Source: Mesorhizobium sp. B2-3-4 (GTDB lineage: Bacteria; Pseudomonadota; Alphaproteobacteria; Rhizobiales; Rhizobiaceae). From it: 64,000 nucleotides of DNA. Positions within the stretch are counted from its first letter, which is position 1. Each line of letters opens with the position of its first letter. Positions 1-8,596 of this stretch are shown here, piece by piece. Where the stretch lies: contig NZ_VFVY01000004.1 in assembly GCF_006442315.1 (NCBI RefSeq), forward strand, positions 186,001-250,000, in the 5' to 3' direction. Position numbers and translations under genes: made by a program. The notes beneath the pieces are model-generated. The model was not told the origin of the DNA and did no database searches. It saw only the letters and a list, made by a program, of their open reading frames with translations.

Positions 1-1166
1 TCGAGCATGATATCGTTGAGGTTCGGCGCGAGATCGGAAGAGCCGGGCCGTTTGATCTGGATATAGTCGCCGATCCCGTCATTTCCTCCGATAAAGATTT
101 GGCTGCCGCCGGTCGTCGGCGCTTCGCCGGAATCGGCATAGATGGCATAGAAGATGTCGATCGACTGGTCGCAGTTGCTGACCACCGTCACGCTCGATCC
201 CGACACCGTGTAGGAAAAATCGTTGGCGTGGGCATTGATGTTGTCGATGAACGGCGGCGCCCAATAGGTCGTCTCGGTCGACTTCTTGACCAGATAGTCC
301 ATGTAGGTCAATTCAGTCGTCGGCAGCCGCGTGTTGATGACCCCGGTCGCAAAGGCGGCCAACGTGATCGTGCCCGCGGCCAGCACCTTCGCCGGTATCC
401 TGTCCTCATGCAGGATGAAATTGGTAGGGTCGGGGTCGGAAACGGTATGTCCTGGCAGTGCCACCCTGCACGTACTGGGGGAAGTCAGATCGATGATGAC
501 ATCGCCTGGCGCCGGCGATGTTGCATTGTTCGGGATTGCTTCGTCATGCATTGGCAGATCGAAGACCGTCGCCAGCACGCGCTTGACCGCCGGATTGGCC
601 CCTGAAGTGGAAACGAAACCGAATACCGCCGGCCTATTACGCCCTGACGGGCCGCCATTCGAGCCAGTGTCAATTACCCTGTTGGTCTCGCAATCGTATC
701 CGGAAAGCGACTGGATCTGGCCGTTCGACGCGCCCCCGTTGCTCAGATCGACCCGAGGACCGGCGAACTGGTTGGTCGTGAAATTGATGGTCGGCCGCAT
801 CTCGACGAGGGGGAAGAACGTGTACCCGTAGACGGCAGTGAAAAACTCCTGAAAGTAGTTCCACCGCTGATAGTTGCTGCCGCTCGAATTGAAGCTCTGG
901 ATCAGGATCTGGCAATTGTTCTTGTTCGACCCGGGCGGATAGAAATATTCCGTCGGATTGATCGGGCTTCCCGTCGGCGGATAGGACGTGAAGTCCGGCT
1001 CGATGACGAAAATGTCCCTGATATAGCCGACCTTCTGGTTTTCCGAATTGAAGAAGAATTTGCCTGTATCGGCGTTCGGTGTCGTCACCGGATCGTACGA
1101 GGCATCCGTCATGCCCTTGATGACAGGCTTGCCGGACTGGCTTTCCAACGCAAGCATCTTGCTCAT
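1..1166 (-). CDS. Partial phage tail tip or fibre protein (runs off left edge)
   Basis: The frame is open from an ATG at 1166 to the window edge, about 388 codons without a stop. Its ATGA overlaps the stop of the upstream tail gene at 1163-1165, so the two are translationally coupled. The protein starts MSKMLALESQSG and is rich in Asn, Thr, Ser, Pro and aromatic residues with no membrane segment, as in receptor-binding or tip-associated proteins. It is the most distal tail gene visible, downstream of the J-like hub. I recognise no named family. Other-frame ORFs over this stretch are shadows. Confidence 0.75.
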   Translation of the reverse strand, partial: MSKMLALESQSGKPVIKGMTDASYDPVTTPNADTGKFFFNSENQKVGYIRDIFVIEPDFTSYPPTGSPINPTEYFYPPGSNKNNCQILIQSFNSSGSNYQRWNYFQEFFTAVYGYTFFPLVEMRPTINFTTNQFAGPRVDLSNGGASNGQIQSLSGYDCETNRVIDTGSNGGPSGRNRPAVFGFVSTSGANPAVKRVLATVFDLPMHDEAIPNNATSPAPGDVIIDLTSPSTCRVALPGHTVSDPDPTNFILHEDRIPAKVLAAGTITLAAFATGVINTRLPTTELTYMDYLVKKSTETTYWAPPFIDNINAHANDFSYTVSGSSVTVVSNCDQSIDIFYAIYADSGEAPTTGGSQIFIGGNDGIGDYIQIKRPGSSDLAPNLNDIML

Positions 1167-3751
1167 ACGATGATCCGGATGCCTTCGGCGCCGCCCGCGA
1201 ATGTGCCGATCTGCGTCTTGCCCGAGGACGTCTTGAAAAGGTCCATGGTGGCGGTGCCGAACCGCGCAAAAAGGGCCTTCAACTCGCCGTCCTCAAATGT
1301 GAGAGGGGTACCGGAATCGGTGCCGTCCGTGACGACCCACTGCTTCACGTTCGTCACCATGCGAGAGAATGGCTGGAGCGGATCGCCGCCGATAAAGCCC
1401 GCTTCCCAAATCGTGCCGGCGGTTATGAAATCATCGTCTACGGTCGCCCTGATATCGAGCACGAGCTGGGCCACTACGTCGCCACCGCCGCCGGCCACGG
1501 CCCGCATGCGCCACAAGATGCCTGACGAAGCATCGCCAACAGTGGCTTGCACCGCATCGAGAATTTCGGCCTGAGCAAGCAGGCCTTCCGCAGTCTGTTC
1601 AATGGATGCGGTCATGCTGCGCAACGCAACGGCGGTTGCATCCTTGAAGCGCCGAGCGACCGAGTTGTCTTCTATCTGCCGGCCGGCGGCATCCGTAGCA
1701 GCCGCCGCCAGTTGGGCGAGCTTGTCGCGATAGCCCTGCAGGCTTTCGGTGATTTCCTTGAATAGATTTTGAATATCCGCCTGGATCTGTGCCAGGCCGA
1801 CAGAGAAGTCCGGCAGCACCTCCGCAAACGTCGTGACGGGGAGCCAGTCCGACCACTCGGTATCCCTCCCTGAAAACGTCAGGAAGATGCCGCGGGCCTC
1901 ATAGTCGGTGTTGCCGACAAAGGTGCCAATAAGCTTCACCGATGCCGGATTTGGATTGGTGGTCGGGTCGCCATATGGCAGCGTGCCGTCGAATTGCAGC
2001 ACATCGCCGTCATCGAGACGGACCTGCACCCTGACGAACTGCACGTCTTCGAGGTTGCCGGCGAATTCGGCCCGGATGGTCGGCTTGCGCGGATCGCCTT
2101 CATTGTTGTCGAAACTGTCCGGGAATACCTGCCAACCCGTCATCGGTTGCGGCGGCGGCAGGATAGGCCCGACAGGCCCGACCGAGTAGGGCTGTTGATC
2201 GGTGTCCGGGTTCCAGCCGAAATCGCTCGGATCGACCTCCTTCAGCGATACGAGTTGCAGAAAGTTGGAGCCGCCATCGATCTCGGTGACCAGGAATTTC
2301 TTGTTGGAGTAGCTGTTGTGGTTGCTGGTCCACGCAACCACGTCGCCGGGCTCCAGCAGCCACGCTTCCGGCGGCAGGAAGAACTGATGCTGCCGGAATC
2401 GCCTGGAATCGCGGATTGCCTCTTGCAGAAGGCGCTGGACCTGGACGGCATAGGGAACAGTCGGGAAGGCAAGGCCTGTCACCAGGCGCCGGTTGTCGTC
2501 GAGCACCTCGAGGTCGGCACGAAGGTAGGCCGGGGCATCCTTCGACGCCCATTTCTCGGCGGGTTCCGGATAACTGGCCTGCGCGCCGTTGTAAGTGCTT
2601 TCGAGGCCAGGGAAAGGGTCGAGGCTCTGCCCCTCGGTCACGACGATGTTTTCATCCGTGAACGAGTAGACCGCGGCACCAGGCGAGCCGACAATGACCT
2701 TGTACATGCCGCCGACGTCGGACAGCCGGCCCGAGCACCCCTTCAGGATGCTTTCCAGCACGTCGGCCGGCTGCTGGTCCGTCGTGATGTTGCAGCCGGA
2801 GCGGTATTGCTTCTCGGTGCCGCCGCCGACGAGCGAAACCGGCGCGTCGCAGACATTCATTGCCGCCATCCAGTTGGCCGGCGGCAACTGGTAGGCTTGC
2901 GTTGTCTGGCCGCCATAGACCCATTCGTCGGTGCCGAAATAGATCCCGCTAATGATGTTGTAGGCTTGCACGATCGGGTTGTCGGACACCTCATAGGTTG
3001 AAGGCACGCCCCGCCTGTGGGAGCCCGAACCGCCGGCGGTGCTGTCCTTGCGCAGATCGTACTGCCTTATCCCAGACGTCTCGAAAACGAATTTCGGGGG
3101 GCCGCCGGAGAACAGCGACTGCTTCACCCGGGCAGTCAAAACCGCATAGGGAATGCCCCTGCCGATCATGTCGCTGGACCATGGCCGGTCAGGATCGGAG
3201 CCGAACTGATTGGTCAGGAAGTCGCAATCGTCGGTCTGGGTGCCGTCGAAAAAAAGGATGCGGAGGAAGTGGCCGCCGTCCTTGTTGAACTCCACAATCG
3301 GATAACCGTGAGCGGCCGGCGGAGGCCCGCTCATGTCCGGCACGGTCACCTTCTTGTCGTTTACCCATAGCCCGGTCAGCCCGCCGACCGGCAGGTCACC
3401 GAGCGAAATCACCTGCGTCAGGAAGGTGTTCGGGGTGTCGTCGATCTCGCCCCAGGTGTTGGCATATTCGAGCTGGCCGGCATCGGCGAACGCGCCCATC
3501 ATGAAGGACAGGGGGTTATCGCCGCCGACGCTGATCTCGGTTTGGACGCCAGGCTCTTTCGGCTTCGGGGCACGAGCTTTCTCGATCAGGCTGACGCCGA
3601 TATTGAGCGCTATGCCGAGAAGGGCCTGAACGAAGGCGCCGGCGCCAGCAATCCACGAGCCTATGCCCAGGATGATGGAAATGGGATCGGCATGGGCGGC
3701 CGAAAGGCCCGCCAGCAGCAGCCAGACGGTGAACAGGAGGCGAAGCAGCAT
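1163..3751 (-). CDS. Phage tail tip / baseplate hub protein (J-like)
   Basis: An 862-residue protein in the position of the central tail hub, after tape measure, distal tail and NlpC-like genes. Residues about 1-60 are hydrophobic and include a signal-peptide-like stretch ending AHADP, which is seen in some rhizobial and GTA-type hubs. The middle carries hub-like beta-rich sequence. The C-terminal part (about 640-720) is predicted helical, followed by a fibre-like region. The ATG overlaps the 3' end of the 138-residue gene upstream. The assignment rests on size, synteny and general resemblance to phage tail tip proteins. Receptor specificity cannot be read. Confidence 0.75.
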   Translation of the reverse strand: MLLRLLFTVWLLLAGLSAAHADPISIILGIGSWIAGAGAFVQALLGIALNIGVSLIEKARAPKPKEPGVQTEISVGGDNPLSFMMGAFADAGQLEYANTWGEIDDTPNTFLTQVISLGDLPVGGLTGLWVNDKKVTVPDMSGPPPAAHGYPIVEFNKDGGHFLRILFFDGTQTDDCDFLTNQFGSDPDRPWSSDMIGRGIPYAVLTARVKQSLFSGGPPKFVFETSGIRQYDLRKDSTAGGSGSHRRGVPSTYEVSDNPIVQAYNIISGIYFGTDEWVYGGQTTQAYQLPPANWMAAMNVCDAPVSLVGGGTEKQYRSGCNITTDQQPADVLESILKGCSGRLSDVGGMYKVIVGSPGAAVYSFTDENIVVTEGQSLDPFPGLESTYNGAQASYPEPAEKWASKDAPAYLRADLEVLDDNRRLVTGLAFPTVPYAVQVQRLLQEAIRDSRRFRQHQFFLPPEAWLLEPGDVVAWTSNHNSYSNKKFLVTEIDGGSNFLQLVSLKEVDPSDFGWNPDTDQQPYSVGPVGPILPPPQPMTGWQVFPDSFDNNEGDPRKPTIRAEFAGNLEDVQFVRVQVRLDDGDVLQFDGTLPYGDPTTNPNPASVKLIGTFVGNTDYEARGIFLTFSGRDTEWSDWLPVTTFAEVLPDFSVGLAQIQADIQNLFKEITESLQGYRDKLAQLAAAATDAAGRQIEDNSVARRFKDATAVALRSMTASIEQTAEGLLAQAEILDAVQATVGDASSGILWRMRAVAGGGGDVVAQLVLDIRATVDDDFITAGTIWEAGFIGGDPLQPFSRMVTNVKQWVVTDGTDSGTPLTFEDGELKALFARFGTATMDLFKTSSGKTQIGTFAGGAEGIRIIV

Positions 3752-4167
3752 TATCCGACCCGGAACGCCCGTGTTGCCGACAGGAGGGGCGAGACGCCTA
3801 TCGCGGTCTCGCCGACGGTCAGGATGGTCTCGCCATTGACGATGCCGATCGACCAGCCAAACGGACCATCGGTCGGAATGGCCGCAAGGTCGCCGAGGCG
3901 TGCCTGGGAGATGTGGATTTCGGGCAGAAACGAAGCGACAGCGTCAGCGAGATCGTCGAAGCCGGCCCGCTTCATCACTCCGGCCGCGCCCTTGGCCGAT
4001 TTGTACTTCCCACGATAGCCGGCCGCGATATCCTTGCCGGTCATCGCCAGGACGGCATCCGCTGCCCAGCCAAAGACACAGTCATGCCCGTCCCATGCAA
4101 ATGGGTCGCGCTTCACGCCATCGATAAAGTCGTGCAGCCGCGCCGGCCAGTCCGGGAGACGTTCCAT
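3751..4167 (-). CDS. NlpC/P60-like tail assembly protein (DUF6950-like)
   Basis: A 138-residue protein containing FAWDGHDCVFGWAAD near residues 22-37. This resembles the D-C-x-x-W nucleophile segment of small NlpC/P60-like (lambda K-type) tail-tip peptidases. A Gly/Asp-rich beta region follows (GDLAAIPTDGPFGWSIGIV), where the catalytic His would normally be; no clear His is seen, so catalytic activity is uncertain. It sits between two tail genes with end-to-end overlaps (3751 and 4167), indicating coupled translation within the tail operon. Confidence 0.65.
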   Translation of the reverse strand: MERLPDWPARLHDFIDGVKRDPFAWDGHDCVFGWAADAVLAMTGKDIAAGYRGKYKSAKGAAGVMKRAGFDDLADAVASFLPEIHISQARLGDLAAIPTDGPFGWSIGIVNGETILTVGETAIGVSPLLSATRAFRVG

Positions 4168-4802
4168 CAGCTTTTCGTCTTGCTCTTGTCGATGCCCCAG
4201 AAGATTGGGACGTTGGCCACGCCGGCATATTTGCGGAAGCGATCGCCGGAGCGTCGTTTCTGGGTTTCGTCCGATTTCTTGGCCGGGTTGGTGCGGGTGA
4301 GCTCGCGGACGATCGAGACCACCTCAATGGCGATCGAGCCTTCCTCGCCAGTCTTGGGCGTGGCGATCGGCGCCTTGTTCACCTTGCCGATGAAATGGCA
4401 GTAGATCGAGCCGGCCACGGCATGGGTGGCTGGATCGAACAGCCCGCGATGGATCTCGACGCGCGCGCCCCTGATGTCATGCCCGCGAACCATGTCCTGC
4501 ACTGTGGCGTGGAGTTGCGAGAGGGTGACCTGGACGGTCTGGACGGTGAGATCGGATACAAGCGGTATGCGGTCGACACCGAGAAGCGAGCCGTCGCCGA
4601 CATAGTCGCGGTTCTCGGCCACGCCCGTATCGCCCCGCAGCACGGACACCGTCACCGTGTCGAGGTCATTCCAGAACGAGAATATCGCGGGCGCGGTGCC
4701 GTCCAGCGTCCTGGCATAGAAAGTGACGAAATCGCGCTCGCAAATGCCCGCATCAGGCGCCGCCAGCAGAGCGTCATAGGTAGTGCCGTCGATCGACCGC
4801 AT
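4167..4802 (-). CDS. Phage tail protein (DUF2163/BR0599-like)
   Basis: A 211-residue protein in the slot between the 215-residue distal tail gene and the NlpC-like protein. In GTA-like and rhizobial siphoviruses this slot holds a DUF2163-type tail protein that connects the distal tail ring to the hub. The sequence starts MRSIDGTTYDALLAAPDAG and has a beta-rich centre and a basic C-terminus (KKSDETQKRRSGDRF). The family name is my best match from sequence impression and synteny, not a verified hit. Confidence 0.6.
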   Translation of the reverse strand: MRSIDGTTYDALLAAPDAGICERDFVTFYARTLDGTAPAIFSFWNDLDTVTVSVLRGDTGVAENRDYVGDGSLLGVDRIPLVSDLTVQTVQVTLSQLHATVQDMVRGHDIRGARVEIHRGLFDPATHAVAGSIYCHFIGKVNKAPIATPKTGEEGSIAIEVVSIVRELTRTNPAKKSDETQKRRSGDRFRKYAGVANVPIFWGIDKSKTKS

Positions 4803-4805
4803 GGG

Positions 4806-5033
4806 TCACGGAACCATCATGGGATCGAAGATCGGGATGTACTCTTCATACGGCTCGATCATGATTGAGTGGAGCATGTCGAGGAACTGTTGGTGCTGAT
4901 CATCGGTGCGCTTCATCTTGAGCCGGAGATCTTCCAAGGCGGCATCTGCAGCCTTGTCTGCAGATGTAGCTGGCGACGCAATTGCCGTTAGTGGCAACAA
5001 GCAGATCGAGGCGATGAATGAACGTCGGTCCAT
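4806..5033 (-). CDS. Small exported protein with Tat-like signal (moron)
   Basis: A 75-residue product starting MDRRSFIASICLLPLTAIAS. The RRSFI followed by a hydrophobic run resembles a twin-arginine (Tat) or lipoprotein-type export signal. The mature part is short, acidic and helical. The start at 5033 is chosen because AGGAGAAG lies 6-8 nt upstream. It lies between two tail genes and back-to-back with a plus-strand gene at 5106, so this pair is probably a moron insertion expressed from the lysogen. Function unknown. Confidence 0.6.
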   Translation of the reverse strand: MDRRSFIASICLLPLTAIASPATSADKAADAALEDLRLKMKRTDDQHQQFLDMLHSIMIEPYEEYIPIFDPMMVP

Positions 5034-5105
5034 ATGGCTTCTCCTCTTCAAGTGTAGACTCCTCCGCTTGGCGCTGCTTTGATGCGCCGATGCATGGGAG
5101 GGGAA

Positions 5106-5387
5106 ATGGCTGATCTGTCGAAATGGCGTGTCGCCCCAAACGGCGACATCAAGGCCGACACGATGCTGGAGGCTGGCGTAGCGGCTATTTCACCGCACGA
5201 CGTTGTACTGCGGGTGGCCTACGCGACCTCTCAGAAGGAGATGGACATGTTTCACGAAGGCAAACGTCCGAGACACCAAATCCAGGTACGACTGAGCCCC
5301 ACCCGAGCCAAAGAACTCGCGTCGCTTCTATTGAAATATGCTGAGGGCCTCGAACGATCTGTCCCGCCCCGAGATAAGCAGAATTGA
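5106..5387 (+). CDS. Hypothetical moron protein on the opposite strand of the tail operon
   Basis: A 93-residue protein from the ATG at 5106, preceded by GGGAGGGGAA, a strong ribosome binding site. It begins MADLSKWRVAPNGDIKADT and has no signal peptide or membrane segment. It is transcribed against the surrounding late operon and is divergent from the small exported protein at 4806-5033, which implies its own promoter in the 70-bp gap. No family recognised. Confidence 0.6.
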   Translation: MADLSKWRVAPNGDIKADTMLEAGVAAISPHDVVLRVAYATSQKEMDMFHEGKRPRHQIQVRLSPTRAKELASLLLKYAEGLERSVPPRDKQN

Positions 5388-5402
5388 CCACCGGCGCCTC
5401 AC

Positions 5403-6050
5403 TCATAGCTTCTGAACCACCGAAAAGCTGATTTGGCTGGTGACAGCGTTCCCTGTAGACCCGACAGAGAACGACCCGGGCTTGATCTTGCACTTCATGG
5501 CCGGCTTGATCAGCGTGACAGTCTGGTTGACCGCGGCGCCGGGACGGATGAAGGGCGAAACTTCGAAAGCGCCTGTGGTGCCGCCGCCACCGGCCGTCAC
5601 GTCCTCCGACACCTCATGGAAAGCACGGCGCGACGGGGAGCCGTAATCGAAAGCAAGATAATCGCCCGCTGTCAGTACGTAGCCAGCCGGCAGGCCCTTC
5701 AGCGACATCGATTTGGCATCGGGCAACGAATTGATCTGCACTGTCGAAGCGCCGAGGATAGCACCGTCCCTGTCGGCATAGGGTGCGGCGGTCCTTGGAT
5801 CGTACAGGTAGAAAGAGCCCAGCGACCGAATGACTGCGTTGACCCTCGCCTCGATCTTCCTGACCTCATAGTGATAAGCTTCGGCGAGGGTCACATCACC
5901 CTGCCACAGTTGCGGCGCCAGATCGGCCTCGAGTATCTGGCCCGAGCCCATGCCGGAATATTCCCGGTTATCCTGGAGCCACCATTTGACCGCGGTGACA
6001 TCCAGCAGATCGGCAAACGCCGCGAGCGATAGCGGAAACGTCAGCGCCAT
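5403..6050 (-). CDS. Distal tail protein
   Basis: A 215-residue protein directly downstream of the tape measure gene (1-bp junction at 6050/6051), the usual place of the distal tail (Dit-like) protein that caps the tube. The sequence is beta-rich with a segment YHYEVRKIEARVNAVIRSLG and a Gly-rich turn (VTAGGGGTTGAF). The start MALTFPLSLAAFADLL fits the DUF2460/Dit-like proteins of rhizobial phages. Identified mainly by order and size. Confidence 0.65.
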   Translation of the reverse strand: MALTFPLSLAAFADLLDVTAVKWWLQDNREYSGMGSGQILEADLAPQLWQGDVTLAEAYHYEVRKIEARVNAVIRSLGSFYLYDPRTAAPYADRDGAILGASTVQINSLPDAKSMSLKGLPAGYVLTAGDYLAFDYGSPSRRAFHEVSEDVTAGGGGTTGAFEVSPFIRPGAAVNQTVTLIKPAMKCKIKPGSFSVGSTGNAVTSQISFSVVQKL

Positions 6051-8123
6051 CTATCGCTTCCTCGGGTCAGCGTTGATCTGCTTCACGCGCGCCGGCATCT
6101 GCCGGTCGTAGGCGGCGAGCGCCTGCTGTATTTCCGCGCCGACGCCTTGCTGCGCGCCGCGCGCGTCGATGTTGAAAACACGGTTGTCGTTGTAGGCTGG
6201 AGCTTGGTTCGCGTTCGCGGCGGGAGCCCCACCACCTGATCCCGAATTTCCTGAGCGAGCGAACCCATGAAGCCGGTCGAGAGCGCCAACTCCGATGTTG
6301 TCAGTCGCCCGCTTCGAAAATACGTACTCGCCACCGTGCACAATTCCAGCGACCTTGTTGGCGGCTGCGCCGCCTGTGTAGCCCCCGGTTGCGAACCCCT
6401 TGAAGCCGTTCAGCGCAAAATCAAGTATGCCGCCGATCCCTCCGCCGGACCCGCCACCGTCAAGCGAAAAGAGGGATTCGATAAGCTCGTCCTCGATCTT
6501 CGAAATGATCTTGTCGAGCACATTGAGAGCTGCGTCACCAAACGACTGCCAGAAGCCCTTCCCGTTTTCCAGGCCCTGTTGCAGGTCATCGATAAAACCT
6601 TTCGTCGCGTCCTTCGCGAAGGCAAGTTGCTCCTTTGCATTCTTCGTCTGAACGGCAGTTTCGGCCATCTGGTCGGCAAGACCCATCAGTTCGGCGCGTT
6701 GGCCCGCCGTTAGGGTGATGCCCTTGCGCTGGGCTTCGTTGAGCAATTCGGTCTCGTATCGAAGCTTGGCCGTCGCCAGTTCCGACATGCCGACTGAGGC
6801 CTGCTCTGCTTTCAGTGTGGCGAGCTTGGTTTTGGCGTCGGTGACTATGTCGTCGAACTTTTCCTCATCGGACTTGCCGTGATGGCCCTTGGCCTTTGTC
6901 GCCTTCGGGTCATCGATCTTGGCCAGCCAGGACGCGAGCTCCTTGACTTTCCCGGTAGCTGCTGACGCGCCTTTTTCAATGACCTTCAAGCCCGCGCCGA
7001 CATAGTCAGCATCCATGGCGGAACCGAATGATTCTTTGACCGAGCCGACGGCATTCTGGGAGGCACCAGCGTAGGGATTTTTGACTGACCCGAAATCGAC
7101 TGGGCCAAGGATCAGGCTTCCATAGGCTTCCGGGCTCAGCGGGTGTCCGACCTTTGCCAATGCCAAAGCGGCCTTGTTTGTGAGGTTGTTCAAGGCGTCG
7201 ACGGCCGACTGAACCATCGCCTCAATGCCGCTGACCACCGTCTGGGCGGTAGAATAGACGATATCGCCCAAGGCAGCCGGCATCTGCGCCCATGTATCTT
7301 GGATCGCGTGAAACCCGCCGACAAACGCGCCGATCACAAAATTCACCGCGTCTTTTGCTACACCGACGATATCGACGCCGAAAATCTGAGTGAGTTCGTC
7401 CCGGAAGATGTTCGCCGCCGCTATGGCCAAGGTCATTCCGGCGACGAACGCTACGGCAGGGTTCGCAAGCAGAAATCCCGCAGCCATCCCGGCCAAACGG
7501 GCCGCCACCCCTAGGATCGCCTCCGAAAGCAGGGTAAGGCCGCCGAGTATCGCTGGCGCATAGAGGAGCGCCAAGGCTGCAGCAGCGGCCACGGCGTACG
7601 GCGCTATATCGACGAGACTATCGGCGATAAAATTCAGGACATCGGCAGTCAGCCGGCCGGCATGGATCAGAGGGAGAAGGATGCCCGCCAAAACACCAAG
7701 CGCGATCCCGACGGTGCCGAACCCTAGCGCCAGGTCGGGTAGCTGGATGGCGAGAGCCTGGATGAAGTTCCCGCTGGCCTGAGTTTGCTGCGCGACCTGC
7801 GACAGCTGCATTGCCATCATCCGCATCTGAGTGCCGGTGTTTTTGGCGGCTACAGAATTATTGTTGGCTGCGATATAGTGGGATTGCAATGCAGCGGTGG
7901 ACTTGGCCGCAGCGGCGCCTTCCTGGCTTAACTCCGCCGCAGCGTTGCCGGAGGAAGCCGCAAGAGATGCCGCGGCCGCGCTCGCATTGCGGGTAGTGGA
8001 CGAGAGGCCGGCAGCGGCCGCCTCTGCCTTCGTTGCAGCCGTTGAAAGCAGGTTCAGCGACGCTGCGCCCTGCTTCACACCCGAACTGTCTACGGCAAGG
8101 CCAAGACTGGCGACATCGGCCAT
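6051..8123 (-). CDS. Tape measure protein
   Basis: A 690-residue Ala-rich protein starting MADVASLGLAVDSSGVKQG, typical of tail length tape measure proteins. The N-terminal 110 residues are coiled-coil-like and Ala/Ser rich. Several hydrophobic, membrane-like segments lie between residues about 125 and 245 (for example AVAAAAALALLYAPAIL). A Lys/Glu-rich helical section follows, then a Gly-rich C-terminus. At the usual ~1.5 angstrom per residue it implies a tail near 100 nm, as in siphoviruses. It lies between the tail chaperones and the distal tail gene. Confidence 0.9.
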   Translation of the reverse strand: MADVASLGLAVDSSGVKQGAASLNLLSTAATKAEAAAAGLSSTTRNASAAAASLAASSGNAAAELSQEGAAAAKSTAALQSHYIAANNNSVAAKNTGTQMRMMAMQLSQVAQQTQASGNFIQALAIQLPDLALGFGTVGIALGVLAGILLPLIHAGRLTADVLNFIADSLVDIAPYAVAAAAALALLYAPAILGGLTLLSEAILGVAARLAGMAAGFLLANPAVAFVAGMTLAIAAANIFRDELTQIFGVDIVGVAKDAVNFVIGAFVGGFHAIQDTWAQMPAALGDIVYSTAQTVVSGIEAMVQSAVDALNNLTNKAALALAKVGHPLSPEAYGSLILGPVDFGSVKNPYAGASQNAVGSVKESFGSAMDADYVGAGLKVIEKGASAATGKVKELASWLAKIDDPKATKAKGHHGKSDEEKFDDIVTDAKTKLATLKAEQASVGMSELATAKLRYETELLNEAQRKGITLTAGQRAELMGLADQMAETAVQTKNAKEQLAFAKDATKGFIDDLQQGLENGKGFWQSFGDAALNVLDKIISKIEDELIESLFSLDGGGSGGGIGGILDFALNGFKGFATGGYTGGAAANKVAGIVHGGEYVFSKRATDNIGVGALDRLHGFARSGNSGSGGGAPAANANQAPAYNDNRVFNIDARGAQQGVGAEIQQALAAYDRQMPARVKQINADPRKR

Positions 8124-8179
8124 GAGTTGATCCCGTCAATTCCGTGGAGTAGCGTCCGCCACGCTCTGGGGAGGACTAA

Positions 8180-8596
8180 ATGCGAATCTTTTGTGCGGCG
8201 GCTGCGATGGCGACCATTGCCTGGGCACCCTGTCACGCTGCCAACTGTTCCGAGGGCGGCGGCAAAGCTCTCGCCATAGGCTCATGGACATTAGGGCCGA
8301 TTAAAGCCGACGAAACCCGCGATTTCACCTTCGAAATCAACAGTTCGCTGAAGAAGCCAACGAAGATGGTTGAAGGCACGATCTGGTTTGAAGATGCGCT
8401 CGGGAGAAGCCTAAACGGATGGAAGCTCGACCCGGATTTTAAGGTTCAGGCTGGAGCGACTGCCGAGTTCGTCCTGTCGTTGGGCAAGTTGAACTTCGGC
8501 AAGCGGCTAGAACACCTTAATCGCGATGATCTTGTCGCCACGCTCTGTACCGAGAAGGTTCTTTACGACGACGGCACCAAGGAAGAGTTCAAGTAG
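8180..8596 (+). CDS. Secreted hypothetical protein (moron between tape measure and tail chaperone)
   Basis: A 138-residue protein with a clear signal peptide (MRIFCAAAAMATIAWAPCHAANC, cleavage probably after CHA). The mature region is beta-rich and contains two Cys (early, and near the C-terminus in VATLCTEK) that could form a disulfide in the periplasm. It is on the opposite strand to all neighbours, with GGGGAGGA upstream of the ATG, and its 3' end overlaps the tail chaperone extension by 8 bp. This is a classic moron position; an exported product could alter the lysogen surface. No family recognised. Confidence 0.7.
   Translation: MRIFCAAAAMATIAWAPCHAANCSEGGGKALAIGSWTLGPIKADETRDFTFEINSSLKKPTKMVEGTIWFEDALGRSLNGWKLDPDFKVQAGATAEFVLSLGKLNFGKRLEHLNRDDLVATLCTEKVLYDDGTKEEFK

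Noticed and set aside
1994..3001. 335-residue plus-strand frame over the tail hub gene
   Set aside because: It is a shadow of the minus-strand hub gene, with Arg/Val-rich translation and no recognised motif.
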